From CAVYXF01 sp963772335 (GTDB lineage: Bacteria > Pseudomonadota > Alphaproteobacteria > Rhizobiales > Rhodomicrobiaceae), in assembly GCA_963772335.1 (NCBI GenBank), contig CAVYXF010000001.1, positions 372,001 through 436,000 on the forward strand: a stretch of DNA of 64,000 nt, written 5' to 3'. This document shows positions 8,030 to 15,787 of the stretch, piece by piece. The position numbers and the translations under genes were made by a program. Position 1 is the first letter of the stretch; every line of letters starts with the position of its first letter. The notes beneath the pieces are model-generated. The model was not told where the DNA came from, ran no database searches, and saw nothing but the letters and a program-made list of their open reading frames with translations.

Positions 8030-9414
8030 GTCGGCTGGTTGTGGTCTCAAACAGGGTTGCCGATCTGGATAAGCCAGTCCAGTCTGGCGGCCTTGCCGTG
8101 GCGTTGGGGGAAGTTCTTCGCCAAAGCGGCGGCCTTTGGTTCGGATGGGATGGCAAGGTTGTCGAGGATGGCGCGTCCCTCGACAGGCACATCACGAAAA
8201 AGGGCACCGTGACCATCGCGACGGTGCCGCTGACACGCAGCGACTATGAAGAGTATTACATCGGCTTTTCCAATCAGGTGCTATGGCCGGCCTGCCATTA
8301 CCGGCTCGATCTGGTAAACTTCCAGAACGCCTTTCTTGAGGGCTACCGGCGAGTAAACCGGCGGATCGCCGAGAGTCTCACCGAGCTCTTGCAGCCCGAC
8401 GACGTCATCTGGGTCCACGACTATCACCTGATCTCGCTCGCCGCCGAGCTGCGCGCACGCGGCGTCACCCAGCGCATCGGCTTTTTCCTTCACATCCCCT
8501 TCCCACCGCCCGGTGTACTCCTGGCCGTGCCGGTGCATAACTGGCTGGTGAAATCGCTGTTCTCCTTCGATGTGGTCGGCTTCCAGACCAACGCCGACGT
8601 CGTGAACTTCCAGCGCTTCGTCAGCGAGCATGCCGACGGCAAGGTGCTGAGCGACGGCCGTATCATCGCTTTCGGACGGACCATCATCGCCCGCGCTTTC
8701 CCGATCGGTATCGATGTCGAGGCCTTCCACAAAATGGCCCGCACGCCCGCCGCGCAGGAGGTGATCGAGCGGCTGCACCGCCGTCTCCTGGCGCGCTCGC
8801 ATATCATCGGCGTGGACAGGCTCGACTACACCAAAGGCCTGCCGGAGCGCATGAGAGCATTCCGCCGGCTGCTCGAGCTGTTTCCCGACAAGCGGCGCGC
8901 GGTGACTTTGATGCAGATCGCCCCCCCCACCCGCGAGGATGTGGCCGCCTATGCCGATATCCGCGAAGAGCTGGAGAAGCTGTCGGGTTCTATTAATGGG
9001 GAGTACGGAAATTTTGACTGGACGCCGGTCCGGTATATTCATCGTAATATTCCCCGGCAAACCCTCGCCGCCCTGTTCCGAGGTTGCCAGGTCGGTTTGG
9101 TCACGCCCTTGCGTGACGGCATGAATCTGGTCGCCAAGGAATATATCGCGGCCCAAGACGATAATAGTCCGGGGGTGCTCGTCCTGTCGCGTTTTGCCGG
9201 GGCGGCGGAGGATCTGGAGGAGGCCTTGATTGTCAACCCATACGATATCGATGACATCGCCCATGCGCTGCAGCAGGCGCTGATGATGCCTGTCGAGGAG
9301 CGCCAGGCGCGCCATAGGGCGCTGATGAAACGGATTCGCGCGACTGACGCGAAACACTGGCGGGAGAACTTCCTCTCGACCCTTTCACCTCAGTCCCACG
9401 GAGTTTTTGCGTGA
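8026..9414 (+). CDS. otsA: OtsA, trehalose-6-phosphate synthase
   Basis: A 462-residue GT20 enzyme that joins UDP-glucose and glucose 6-phosphate to make trehalose 6-phosphate. The order of landmarks is S-G-G-L-A-V-A-L and W-F-G-W-D-G near the N-terminus, W-V-H-D-Y-H-L-I, F-F-L-H-I-P-F-P, V-D-R-L-D-Y-T-K-G-L-P-E-R, and R-D-G-M-N-L-V-A-K-E-Y in the donor site. Length is normal for a single-domain OtsA. Its ATG overlaps the GH15 stop and its stop overlaps the glucokinase GTG, so all four genes are probably translated from one message. Confidence 0.97.
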   Translation: MSRLVVVSNRVADLDKPVQSGGLAVALGEVLRQSGGLWFGWDGKVVEDGASLDRHITKKGTVTIATVPLTRSDYEEYYIGFSNQVLWPACHYRLDLVNFQNAFLEGYRRVNRRIAESLTELLQPDDVIWVHDYHLISLAAELRARGVTQRIGFFLHIPFPPPGVLLAVPVHNWLVKSLFSFDVVGFQTNADVVNFQRFVSEHADGKVLSDGRIIAFGRTIIARAFPIGIDVEAFHKMARTPAAQEVIERLHRRLLARSHIIGVDRLDYTKGLPERMRAFRRLLELFPDKRRAVTLMQIAPPTREDVAAYADIREELEKLSGSINGEYGNFDWTPVRYIHRNIPRQTLAALFRGCQVGLVTPLRDGMNLVAKEYIAAQDDNSPGVLVLSRFAGAAEDLEEALIVNPYDIDDIAHALQQALMMPVEERQARHRALMKRIRATDAKHWRENFLSTLSPQSHGVFA

Positions 9415-10346
9415 GCACGTGGCGCCTGATCAGCGATGTCGGCGGCTCGAACGCCCGCTTTGCCCGGGCCTCGAGTGGCGCGTTCCGGGACCGGCGCACC
9501 TATTCCGTGTCGGAGTTTGCCTCCTACTACGATGCGATGCGCCGTTATCTTTCCGATACCGGCGGGGCTGAAGGGTGCTTTTCGGCAGCCGTCGGCGTTG
9601 CCGGCCCGGTCAAAGCTGGCCGGGTGAAGCTGACCAACGCGCCCTGGGTGATCACGACCGAGGAGATCAGCGAGGCGCTCGGCGGCGTGCCGACCGAGCT
9701 TCTCAACGACCTCCAGACTGTGGCGGCCGCCCTGCCGCATTTGCGTGAAGAGGATCTCTCAGCGATAGGCACCGTGCCCCGCGCATCGGGTGTCCGGCAG
9801 ACGATGCTGGCGCTGAATGTCGGCACCGGCTTCGGTGCGGCGAGCGCCATCCCGGTGCGTACTAGCTGGATCAGCTGTGGCAGCGAACCAGGGCATATGA
9901 CGCTCGGGGCGCTCGATGCCGATCAGCTGAGCGTTCTGGAGGGCATACCCCGAATCGAGGAGGCGCTGTCCGGACGCGGCGTGCTGGCCCTCTATCGCCG
10001 CCTCGCGGCGCGCCGCGGACAGACGGTCGCCGCGCCCAGCAGCGGAGCCGAAATCTTCGCCCATACGGCGAGCGATCCCGTTGCCGCGGAGACGGCGCGC
10101 TATGTCTCGCATCTGCTCGGCCGCATCGCCGGCGATCTTGTGCTGGCAACCGGCGCCTGGGGCGGCGTCTATCTGTGCGGCAGCGTCGTACAGGGCTGGG
10201 CCGATGTCGCCGATATCGCCGCATTCCGCGATGCTTTCGAGCGCAAAGGCCCGATGACCGAGTTAATGCGCGGCGTCTATAGTGGCGTCGTCGAGCGCGG
10301 GGACATTTCGCTGTTCGGCCTCACCGTTCACGGCATGGAGGTTTAG
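9411..10346 (+). CDS. glk: glucokinase
   Basis: A 311-residue ATP-dependent glucokinase of the bacterial Glk type, making glucose 6-phosphate. Features are I-S-D-V-G-G-S-N-A-R-F at the N-terminus (ATP phosphate contact), L-T-N-A-P-W (sugar contact), L-L-N-D-L with the catalytic Asp, L-N-V-G-T-G-F-G, and S-E-P-G-H-M. The start is a GTG overlapping the otsA stop by 4 bases. In this operon it can rephosphorylate glucose released by the GH15 enzyme, returning it to the OtsA substrate pool. That coupling is inferred from gene order. Confidence 0.93.
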   Translation: MSTWRLISDVGGSNARFARASSGAFRDRRTYSVSEFASYYDAMRRYLSDTGGAEGCFSAAVGVAGPVKAGRVKLTNAPWVITTEEISEALGGVPTELLNDLQTVAAALPHLREEDLSAIGTVPRASGVRQTMLALNVGTGFGAASAIPVRTSWISCGSEPGHMTLGALDADQLSVLEGIPRIEEALSGRGVLALYRRLAARRGQTVAAPSSGAEIFAHTASDPVAAETARYVSHLLGRIAGDLVLATGAWGGVYLCGSVVQGWADVADIAAFRDAFERKGPMTELMRGVYSGVVERGDISLFGLTVHGMEV

Positions 10347-10626
10347 GTCGACCCAGCCCCCCCGGCCCATCGCCTATAACTGCGGGAAGCGCCGGCCCTC
10401 CTCGGCGCGCTGCCGCGCCAAACACCAGCGATAATAATCGGAGCGTTCACCACCGGGCCTCCCGCGGCAAATTCCAAGGAGACGCTGGCAAATTCGGCAA
10501 TTGGCAGGCCTGTCGTTCCCTGGGATGATGGCGGGCACGCGTAATAACGCCAGCCAAGGGCATTGAGCGCCAGGCTTGGCAGACGGCGGCACCCTAATGA
10601 GCCGTCGGCAAACTGGGGAGAGTCAA

Positions 10627-11553
10627 ATGAATGCAGCCACCTCCGCCCGCACGGGTGTGTTTCCGATCGCGCCGACCCCCTTTCACGAGAATGGCGACCT
10701 CGATCTCGACGGCCAGCGCCGGGTGCTCGACTGCATGGTGGATCAGGGTGTCGACGGCATCTGCATTCTCGCCAATTTCTCCGAGCAGTTTCTGCTGACC
10801 GACGAGGAACGCGCCATCCTCACCAGCCTATGCCTCGACCATGTCGCGGGCCGGGTGCCGGTGATCGTCACGGTGAGCCACTTCTCGACGCGGATCGCGG
10901 CGGAGCGCGCCAAGGACGCCGCGCGGCGCGGCGCCGACATGGTAATGCTGATGCCGCCCTATCATGGGGCGCTGCTCAGGGCGGGCGAGCAGGGCATCAT
11001 TGAGCATTTCTCGGCCGTTGCCGATGCTGGCGGTATCCCGCTGATGCTTCAGGATGCGCCGCTCAGCGGCGTGACGCTGTCCGTGCCTTTTATTGCCCAG
11101 CTTGCGCGCGCAGTGCCGCTCCTGCGCTATTTCAAAGTTGAGACGCCCTTTGCTGCGGCCAAGCTGCGGGCGCTGATCGCGGCGGGCGGCGAGGCGATCG
11201 CCGGTCCGTTCGATGGCGAGGAATCCATCACGTTGCTGGCCGACCTCGATGCCGGCGCGACCGGCACCATGTGCAGCGGCATGCTCCCCGATCTGATCAA
11301 GCCGGTGGTCGAGCATCACCTGGCCGGACGCCGCAAGGAGGCCGCAAGCGCCTATGCCCGCATCCTGCCGCTCATCAATTTCGAGAACCGGCAATGTGGC
11401 CTTCGTGCAACCAAAACGGTGATGCAGGAGGGCGGCGTGATCCGCTCCGATGCCGTGCGCCATCCGCTCGAGCCGCTGCATCCCGCAACGCGCGAAGGGC
11501 TGCTGGAACTCGTCCGCGAGGCCGATCCGCTGGCTTTGCGCTGGGGAAAATAG
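10627..11553 (+). CDS. dihydrodipicolinate synthase/N-acetylneuraminate lyase family aldolase
   Basis: A 308-residue class I aldolase-fold protein of the DapA superfamily. The Schiff-base lysine is probably in R-Y-F-K-V-E-T and the catalytic Tyr in P-P-Y-H-G. The usual G-T-T-G-E substrate loop is replaced by A-N-F-S-E-Q-F, so it is unlikely to be the main lysine-pathway DapA. The substrate is unknown; sugar-acid or related keto-acid aldolases are possible. The ATG at 10627 is preceded by GGGGAG and chosen over an upstream ATG at 10576. A 280-base gap separates it from glk, so it is probably a separate unit. Confidence 0.82.
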   Translation: MNAATSARTGVFPIAPTPFHENGDLDLDGQRRVLDCMVDQGVDGICILANFSEQFLLTDEERAILTSLCLDHVAGRVPVIVTVSHFSTRIAAERAKDAARRGADMVMLMPPYHGALLRAGEQGIIEHFSAVADAGGIPLMLQDAPLSGVTLSVPFIAQLARAVPLLRYFKVETPFAAAKLRALIAAGGEAIAGPFDGEESITLLADLDAGATGTMCSGMLPDLIKPVVEHHLAGRRKEAASAYARILPLINFENRQCGLRATKTVMQEGGVIRSDAVRHPLEPLHPATREGLLELVREADPLALRWGK

Positions 11554-11561
11554 AAGGGCTT

Positions 11562-11597
11562 GGTGCGGCTTAGCCCTGAAACTTCAGGAGCCGCACC
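11562..11597 (+). terminator. extended hairpin after the DapA-family gene
   Basis: The arms GGTGCGGCT at 11562-11570 and AGCCGCACC at 11589-11597 are fully complementary. An inner stem CCTGAA/TTCAGG at 11575-11588 extends the structure. It begins 9 bases after the stop codon. There is no T-tract, so it is either a weak terminator or a 3' stabilising hairpin. Confidence 0.5.
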
Positions 11598-11678
11598 GAC
11601 CCTCGAGCGATCGGTCCGTCCACGCGGGCTGGAGCTGCATATCGCTAAAACGCCAGCAGAAAAATAAGCGTCACAAGC

Positions 11679-11753
11679 TGGCACTCCCTAGGGGAATTGA
11701 ACCCCTGTTTCCAGATTGAAAATCTGGCGTCCTAACCATTAGACGAAGGGAGC
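11679..11753 (-). tRNA. tRNA-Glu (anticodon UUC)
   Basis: On the minus strand the 75-base sequence begins GCTCCCTTCG and ends with an encoded CCA at 11681-11679. The acceptor stem pairs over 7 positions with G1-U72 as the first pair. The anticodon arm CCAGA/TCTGG holds the loop TTTTCAA, giving anticodon UUC. The T-arm AGGGG-TTCAATT-CCCCT is standard. It reads glutamate GAA/GAG codons. Confidence 0.97.
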
Positions 11754-11836
11754 CCGATCGGACTTCGCCGGCGCGTCGCGGGCCAACGGAGGCCAGAAAA
11801 GCCAATGGTCCCCTGAGCCCGCGCAAGGCAAGCCTT

Positions 11837-11865
11837 CATATAAAAAGGATTTGCGCCGGAGACAA
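11837..11865 (-). promoter_or_regulatory. candidate promoter of the tRNA-Glu gene
   Basis: On the minus strand TTGTCT (11865-11860) and TATATG (11842-11837) are separated by 17 bases, each matching 4 of 6 sigma-70 consensus positions. The predicted start of transcription is about 75 bases upstream of the mature tRNA 5' end. Confidence 0.4.
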
Positions 11866-11893
11866 GCCCAAGCTGGCGGCGAGCCACGCCAAA

Positions 11894-13732
11894 TCAGCGG
11901 GGCTGGCGCGCGGGATCGGCGATATCCTCGATCATGACCTCCACCCGGTCCCGCCCACCCCAGCTGTCCCGCTGCAGGCGCCCGGCGATGTGAAACGGCC
12001 GGTCGGCGCCGCCGAGCAGGGCATCGCCGAGCGGCGTGCCGACAGCGCGGAAGGCGATGGCTCCAATGGTTGCCCCGCCGCCCGATTTCAGCGAACAGCG
12101 GATGTGTGCCTCACCCGCCTGCTTGACGAACGTCACGCGGTGGGCGGGAAAGACGAAGCGCGGCGCGGGATTGCCCGAGCCATAGGGGCCGGCCCGCTCC
12201 AGGAGCTCGGAAAATTCCACCGTGGCGGCCTCGGGCGTGAGCGCCCCGTCGATCGAGAGCGCCGCGACATCACGGGCCGCGGAGACGCTGTCGGCCAGCT
12301 CGCCGAGGAGAAACGCCTCCACTTCGGTCAGCTTGTCGCGCGGAAAGGTGACGCCTGCCGCCATGGCATGGCCGCCGCCCTTCTTCGCCAACCCCTTCTC
12401 CAGGCAAGCGCGGACCGCCTGGCCGATATCGGCGCCGGCGATCGAGCGGCCGGAGGCGGTGCCGTCGCCGGTCGCGGTATCCCAGGCAATGATCAGCGAC
12501 GGCCGGCGGAAACGCTCGGTTAACCGGCTCGATACCAGGCCGACGAGGCCCTTATGCCAGCCTTCCGAACCCAGCACGATAAGCGCCAGCTCTGGGTCGG
12601 CGGTGAGCTTCTCCTCGGCCAGCGTCACCGCTTCCTCGCAGCAGCGCAGTTCCATATCCTGGCGTTCGCGGTTCAGCCGGTTGAGCGTGGCGGCGATCTC
12701 GGCAGCCTCCATTTCGTCATCGCTGGCGAGCAGGCGCGAGCCGAGCGCGGCGTCGCCGATCCGGCCACCGGCGTTGATGCGCGGCCCGAGGAGAAAACCG
12801 AGGTGGTAAGGCGTCGGCGCGCTGCTCAGGCCGGCGGTGTCGGCGAGCGCCTTCAGTCCCGGATTGCGCCGGCGGTACATCACTTTCAGCCCCTGCGCCA
12901 CAAATGCGCGGTTGACGCCTTGCAAAGGCACGACATCGCAGACGGTCGCCAGCGCAACGAGATCCAGCCAGCCGAGCAGATCGGGCTCGGGATGGCCATT
13001 GCCGTAGAAGCCGGCGGTGCGCAGATAGCGGGTAATGGCGATCAACAGGAGGAAAGTCACACCGGCTGCACACAGATGTCCCTGGCCGGACAGGCAGTCG
13101 TGCCGGTTCGGATTAATGACCGCAACAGCTTCTGGAAGCTCCTCGGTCATGCCGTGGTGGTCGACGACGACGACCTCAGCGCCGAGCTTCCCCGCCAGCG
13201 CCAGCGGGCCATGGCTGGTGCCGCCGCAATCGACGGTGATGATCAGCCGCGCGCCATTGGTGATGAGCGTCTCGATGGCGGCGTCGTTCGGCCCGTAGCC
13301 CTCGAAAATGCGGTCGGGGATGTAGACGACGGCGTGCCGGCCATGGGCGCGCAGGAAGCGCTGCATCAGCGCCGCGGAGCAGGCGCCGTCCACGTCATAG
13401 TCGCCGAAGATGGCCACCGGCTCGCCCTTGCGGATCGCAGCGGCGATGCGCGCGGCTCCCGAATCCATGTCCTTCAGCGTCGAAGGATCGGGCAGGAGCG
13501 CACGCAAGGTCGGGCTCATCAGATCGGCGACATTCTCCACTGTGCCACCGCGCGCTGCGAGAATGCGGCCGAGGAGGTCGGGGAGATCGTGGTGCTGACA
13601 GATGGCGGTGGAAAGCCGCGCCTCGTCGGGATTGAGACGCTCGCGCCAGCGCAGCCCCTTGACCGAGCGCGCAACGCCAAGGAAAGCGTCCGCTCCCACA
13701 CTTTCATACCGTAGCTGAAACGCCGCATCCAT
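11894..13732 (-). CDS. recJ: RecJ, single-strand DNA 5'-3' exonuclease
   Basis: A 612-residue DHH-family nuclease acting in recombination and mismatch repair on 5' ends of single-stranded DNA. The metal-binding motifs appear in order: G-D-Y-D-V-D-G-A at about residue 90, the T-V-D-C-G segment, and V-V-V-D-H-H-G. The DHHA1 domain follows with G-G-G-H-A-M-A-A-G in the second half. Length is normal. I took the ATG at 13732, giving M-D-A-A-F-Q-L; a longer opening to 13813 has no better ribosome site and the site at 13732 (GGCGGGGCGG upstream) is itself weak. It is convergent with nothing and ends 140 bases from the tRNA. Confidence 0.95.
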   Translation of the reverse strand: MDAAFQLRYESVGADAFLGVARSVKGLRWRERLNPDEARLSTAICQHHDLPDLLGRILAARGGTVENVADLMSPTLRALLPDPSTLKDMDSGAARIAAAIRKGEPVAIFGDYDVDGACSAALMQRFLRAHGRHAVVYIPDRIFEGYGPNDAAIETLITNGARLIITVDCGGTSHGPLALAGKLGAEVVVVDHHGMTEELPEAVAVINPNRHDCLSGQGHLCAAGVTFLLLIAITRYLRTAGFYGNGHPEPDLLGWLDLVALATVCDVVPLQGVNRAFVAQGLKVMYRRRNPGLKALADTAGLSSAPTPYHLGFLLGPRINAGGRIGDAALGSRLLASDDEMEAAEIAATLNRLNRERQDMELRCCEEAVTLAEEKLTADPELALIVLGSEGWHKGLVGLVSSRLTERFRRPSLIIAWDTATGDGTASGRSIAGADIGQAVRACLEKGLAKKGGGHAMAAGVTFPRDKLTEVEAFLLGELADSVSAARDVAALSIDGALTPEAATVEFSELLERAGPYGSGNPAPRFVFPAHRVTFVKQAGEAHIRCSLKSGGGATIGAIAFRAVGTPLGDALLGGADRPFHIAGRLQRDSWGGRDRVEVMIEDIADPARQPR

Positions 13733-13848
13733 GAACCGCCCCGCCGAAACACTGCAGTTTATGCATGAATTGATTCGGCGGCAATTTTGAGCGTTTAGGC
13801 GCGTGAATGCCAAGGTCGGCTATCGTCAGTCCCCAAGCGAAACGCGGT

Positions 13849-15111
13849 TCATCCTTCCTTGCGAGGCGCCGTGAGCTGACGCTTGCGGGCTCTGACGATC
13901 AGAAGCCCGAGAACGCCAAGGCTGGCGAGGTTGACCAGGCCTGCGCCCGCCGCACTGGTGAAGGAGAGCGCGTAATTGCCGGTGAGGTCGAAGCAGAGGC
14001 CGCCTTGATAGCCTCCCAAGCCCATGCCGAACCAAGCAAACATCGCCACCATCGCCATGCCGCTGCCGACATGCTTGCTCGGCAGGGCATCGCGCACGGC
14101 ACAGACCATCGCCGTCAGCGCACCGCCAAAGCCGAAGCCGTAGATGACTGCGACGATATAGAGCGCCCACAGCGCCCCCATCTGGGGAAAGCAATAGACC
14201 CCGACGGTTTGGACGGCCGAGACAATAGCATAGCTGCGCAGCGATCCCATCCGGTCAATGAGAAGGCCGGTTAGCACCCGTCCTACACAGCCAGCGAGCA
14301 TGGTCACCGTCAGCAGGCTTGCGCCCGTGGTCATCGAGAGACCGCTCTCCCTGGCAAACGAGATGAGGTGAACCGAGGGAACGCCCATCAGCACGCAGCA
14401 GAACAGGGCCGCCACGCCCACCAGCGTGATGCTGATCGCCGGATGAACGGGCCAGCGCGCCGGCAGCGCAGTGCTGCTCGCCGCGCCGTACGAGGAGGAT
14501 TGCGGCTTTTCGAGCAGTGCCGCCAGCGGTATCAGGCCCGCGATGTAAATGCAGCCCAAGATCATGCAGGCGCTGCGCCAGCCATACTCGACAACGAGGC
14601 CTTGAAACAGGACCGGCACGACGGCCTGTCCGAGAGCCCCACCGGCCGTGACGATCCCGAGCGCCAGGCCATGCCCCTTCCTGAACCAGAGCGACACCAC
14701 CGTGAGCACGGGAGAATAGAGGCACGCAAAGCCGAGAAAGCCGATCAACAGGTAGATTATCTTCATTGCCATGAAGTCGGCCTGAAAGCCGATTGCCATT
14801 GAACCGAGGCCCATAGCGCCGGCGCCGGCCATGACGATCCACCTTGCCGGTAACCGGTCGGCGAGGCGGCCGGCGAGCAGTCCCCCGATGGCAGCGCCGA
14901 TCGAGAGCAGCGTATAGGCGAGCGAAATGCTGGCCTTGGGCTCAGCGAATTCTGCCTCGAACGGTGCCAGCAGCACCCCGATGGTGCCGACCTCGCCATA
15001 GGCCGCGCCAACCGCAATCGTTGCGGCGAACACCACGACCCAGCGTGCAGGCAGGACATCAGAAAGGCGGAAAGCGTGGATTTCCGCAACTGTCGGATTG
15101 AGATGGGTCAT
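13849..15111 (-). CDS. major facilitator superfamily transporter
   Basis: A 420-residue inner-membrane protein with about twelve hydrophobic segments and the MFS loop 2-3 pattern G-R-L-A-D-R-L after the second span, repeated as L-I-D-R-M-G in the second half. The substrate is not evident; the overall look (long hydrophobic spans, A-A-T-I-A-V-G-A-A-Y-G start) fits small organic anion or monocarboxylate exporters, but this is a guess. The start at 15111 follows AGGGAG by 7 bases and is preferred to an upstream start at 15150. It stands alone, upstream of recJ on the same strand but with a 116-base gap. Confidence 0.88.
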   Translation of the reverse strand: MTHLNPTVAEIHAFRLSDVLPARWVVVFAATIAVGAAYGEVGTIGVLLAPFEAEFAEPKASISLAYTLLSIGAAIGGLLAGRLADRLPARWIVMAGAGAMGLGSMAIGFQADFMAMKIIYLLIGFLGFACLYSPVLTVVSLWFRKGHGLALGIVTAGGALGQAVVPVLFQGLVVEYGWRSACMILGCIYIAGLIPLAALLEKPQSSSYGAASSTALPARWPVHPAISITLVGVAALFCCVLMGVPSVHLISFARESGLSMTTGASLLTVTMLAGCVGRVLTGLLIDRMGSLRSYAIVSAVQTVGVYCFPQMGALWALYIVAVIYGFGFGGALTAMVCAVRDALPSKHVGSGMAMVAMFAWFGMGLGGYQGGLCFDLTGNYALSFTSAAGAGLVNLASLGVLGLLIVRARKRQLTAPRKEG

Positions 15112-15302
15112 GGCTGCGCTCCCTACGAACAGGCTGGCGCAGCGCTCCACTCCGGTCGGAAGGGACGCATTTGCGCGACGCGCCGTAATAGGCGAGCGCC
15201 CGTCTTTGGGATGTGATGCGCGTCACGAAAAGCAGGAATGACTGCAGAAGAGCAGCCGAGCAGCAAAGCTCGCCGACCTTTCAGTGCCGGCCCGAGCTCC
15301 TG

Positions 15303-15680
15303 CTAGATGTGGGCCATGACGATGAGCAGGCCAATGAGGATGAGATTCATCTGCTCGGAGGCGGAGATATAGCCGAGCGGTACGCGCTGGCGATATTCCT
15401 TCACCACCTTCGTCACCGGAGGCGGTGCGCGCAGCGGCCCTGCCACCGGACTACCCCGGATCCACCGCCACACCCAAACCGCGGCGTAACGGACATAACG
15501 AAGCAGAGCCAGGGTGCCGAGACCAAAGCTGCGATAGCGCAGGACGAAGACGATCCAAACGGCGATGCCGATCCACAACAGCGTGGAGAGCAGATCGCGG
15601 AGCACAAACCAGACGATGCTCCAGAGCACGCCGATAATGAAGCTGATGATCGTCCACAGGATGGAAAGAAAATCGCCCAT
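15303..15680 (-). CDS. small multi-span membrane protein of unknown function
   Basis: A 125-residue protein that I do not recognise. The first 50 residues are strongly hydrophobic and tryptophan-rich, compatible with two membrane spans. A central basic stretch Y-R-S-F-G and W-I-R-G separates them from a proline-rich part, and a last short hydrophobic segment lies at the C-terminus. The start at 15680 is supported by GGAGGG seven bases upstream. It lies between the MFS gene and opgH on the same strand, 107 bases downstream of opgH, so it could be at the end of the opgGH transcript. Confidence 0.7.
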   Translation of the reverse strand: MGDFLSILWTIISFIIGVLWSIVWFVLRDLLSTLLWIGIAVWIVFVLRYRSFGLGTLALLRYVRYAAVWVWRWIRGSPVAGPLRAPPPVTKVVKEYRQRVPLGYISASEQMNLILIGLLIVMAHI

Positions 15681-15787
15681 CGGGCCCTCCTGACGGCTCC
15701 GATTAACCCCCCGCGCGAAGAAGCGACGACCTTAGCAGAACAGACGGTGGAGACCAGTCAAAGCGCGAGGCAGCTCCGGGGTGGTGG

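Noticed and set aside
10374..10592. 72-codon minus-strand frame after glk
   Set aside because: No ribosome site, no recognised domain, and it overlaps the leader of the DapA-family gene.
12554..13714. Antisense frame of 386 codons over recJ
   Set aside because: Shadow of recJ; no ribosome site or recognisable domain.
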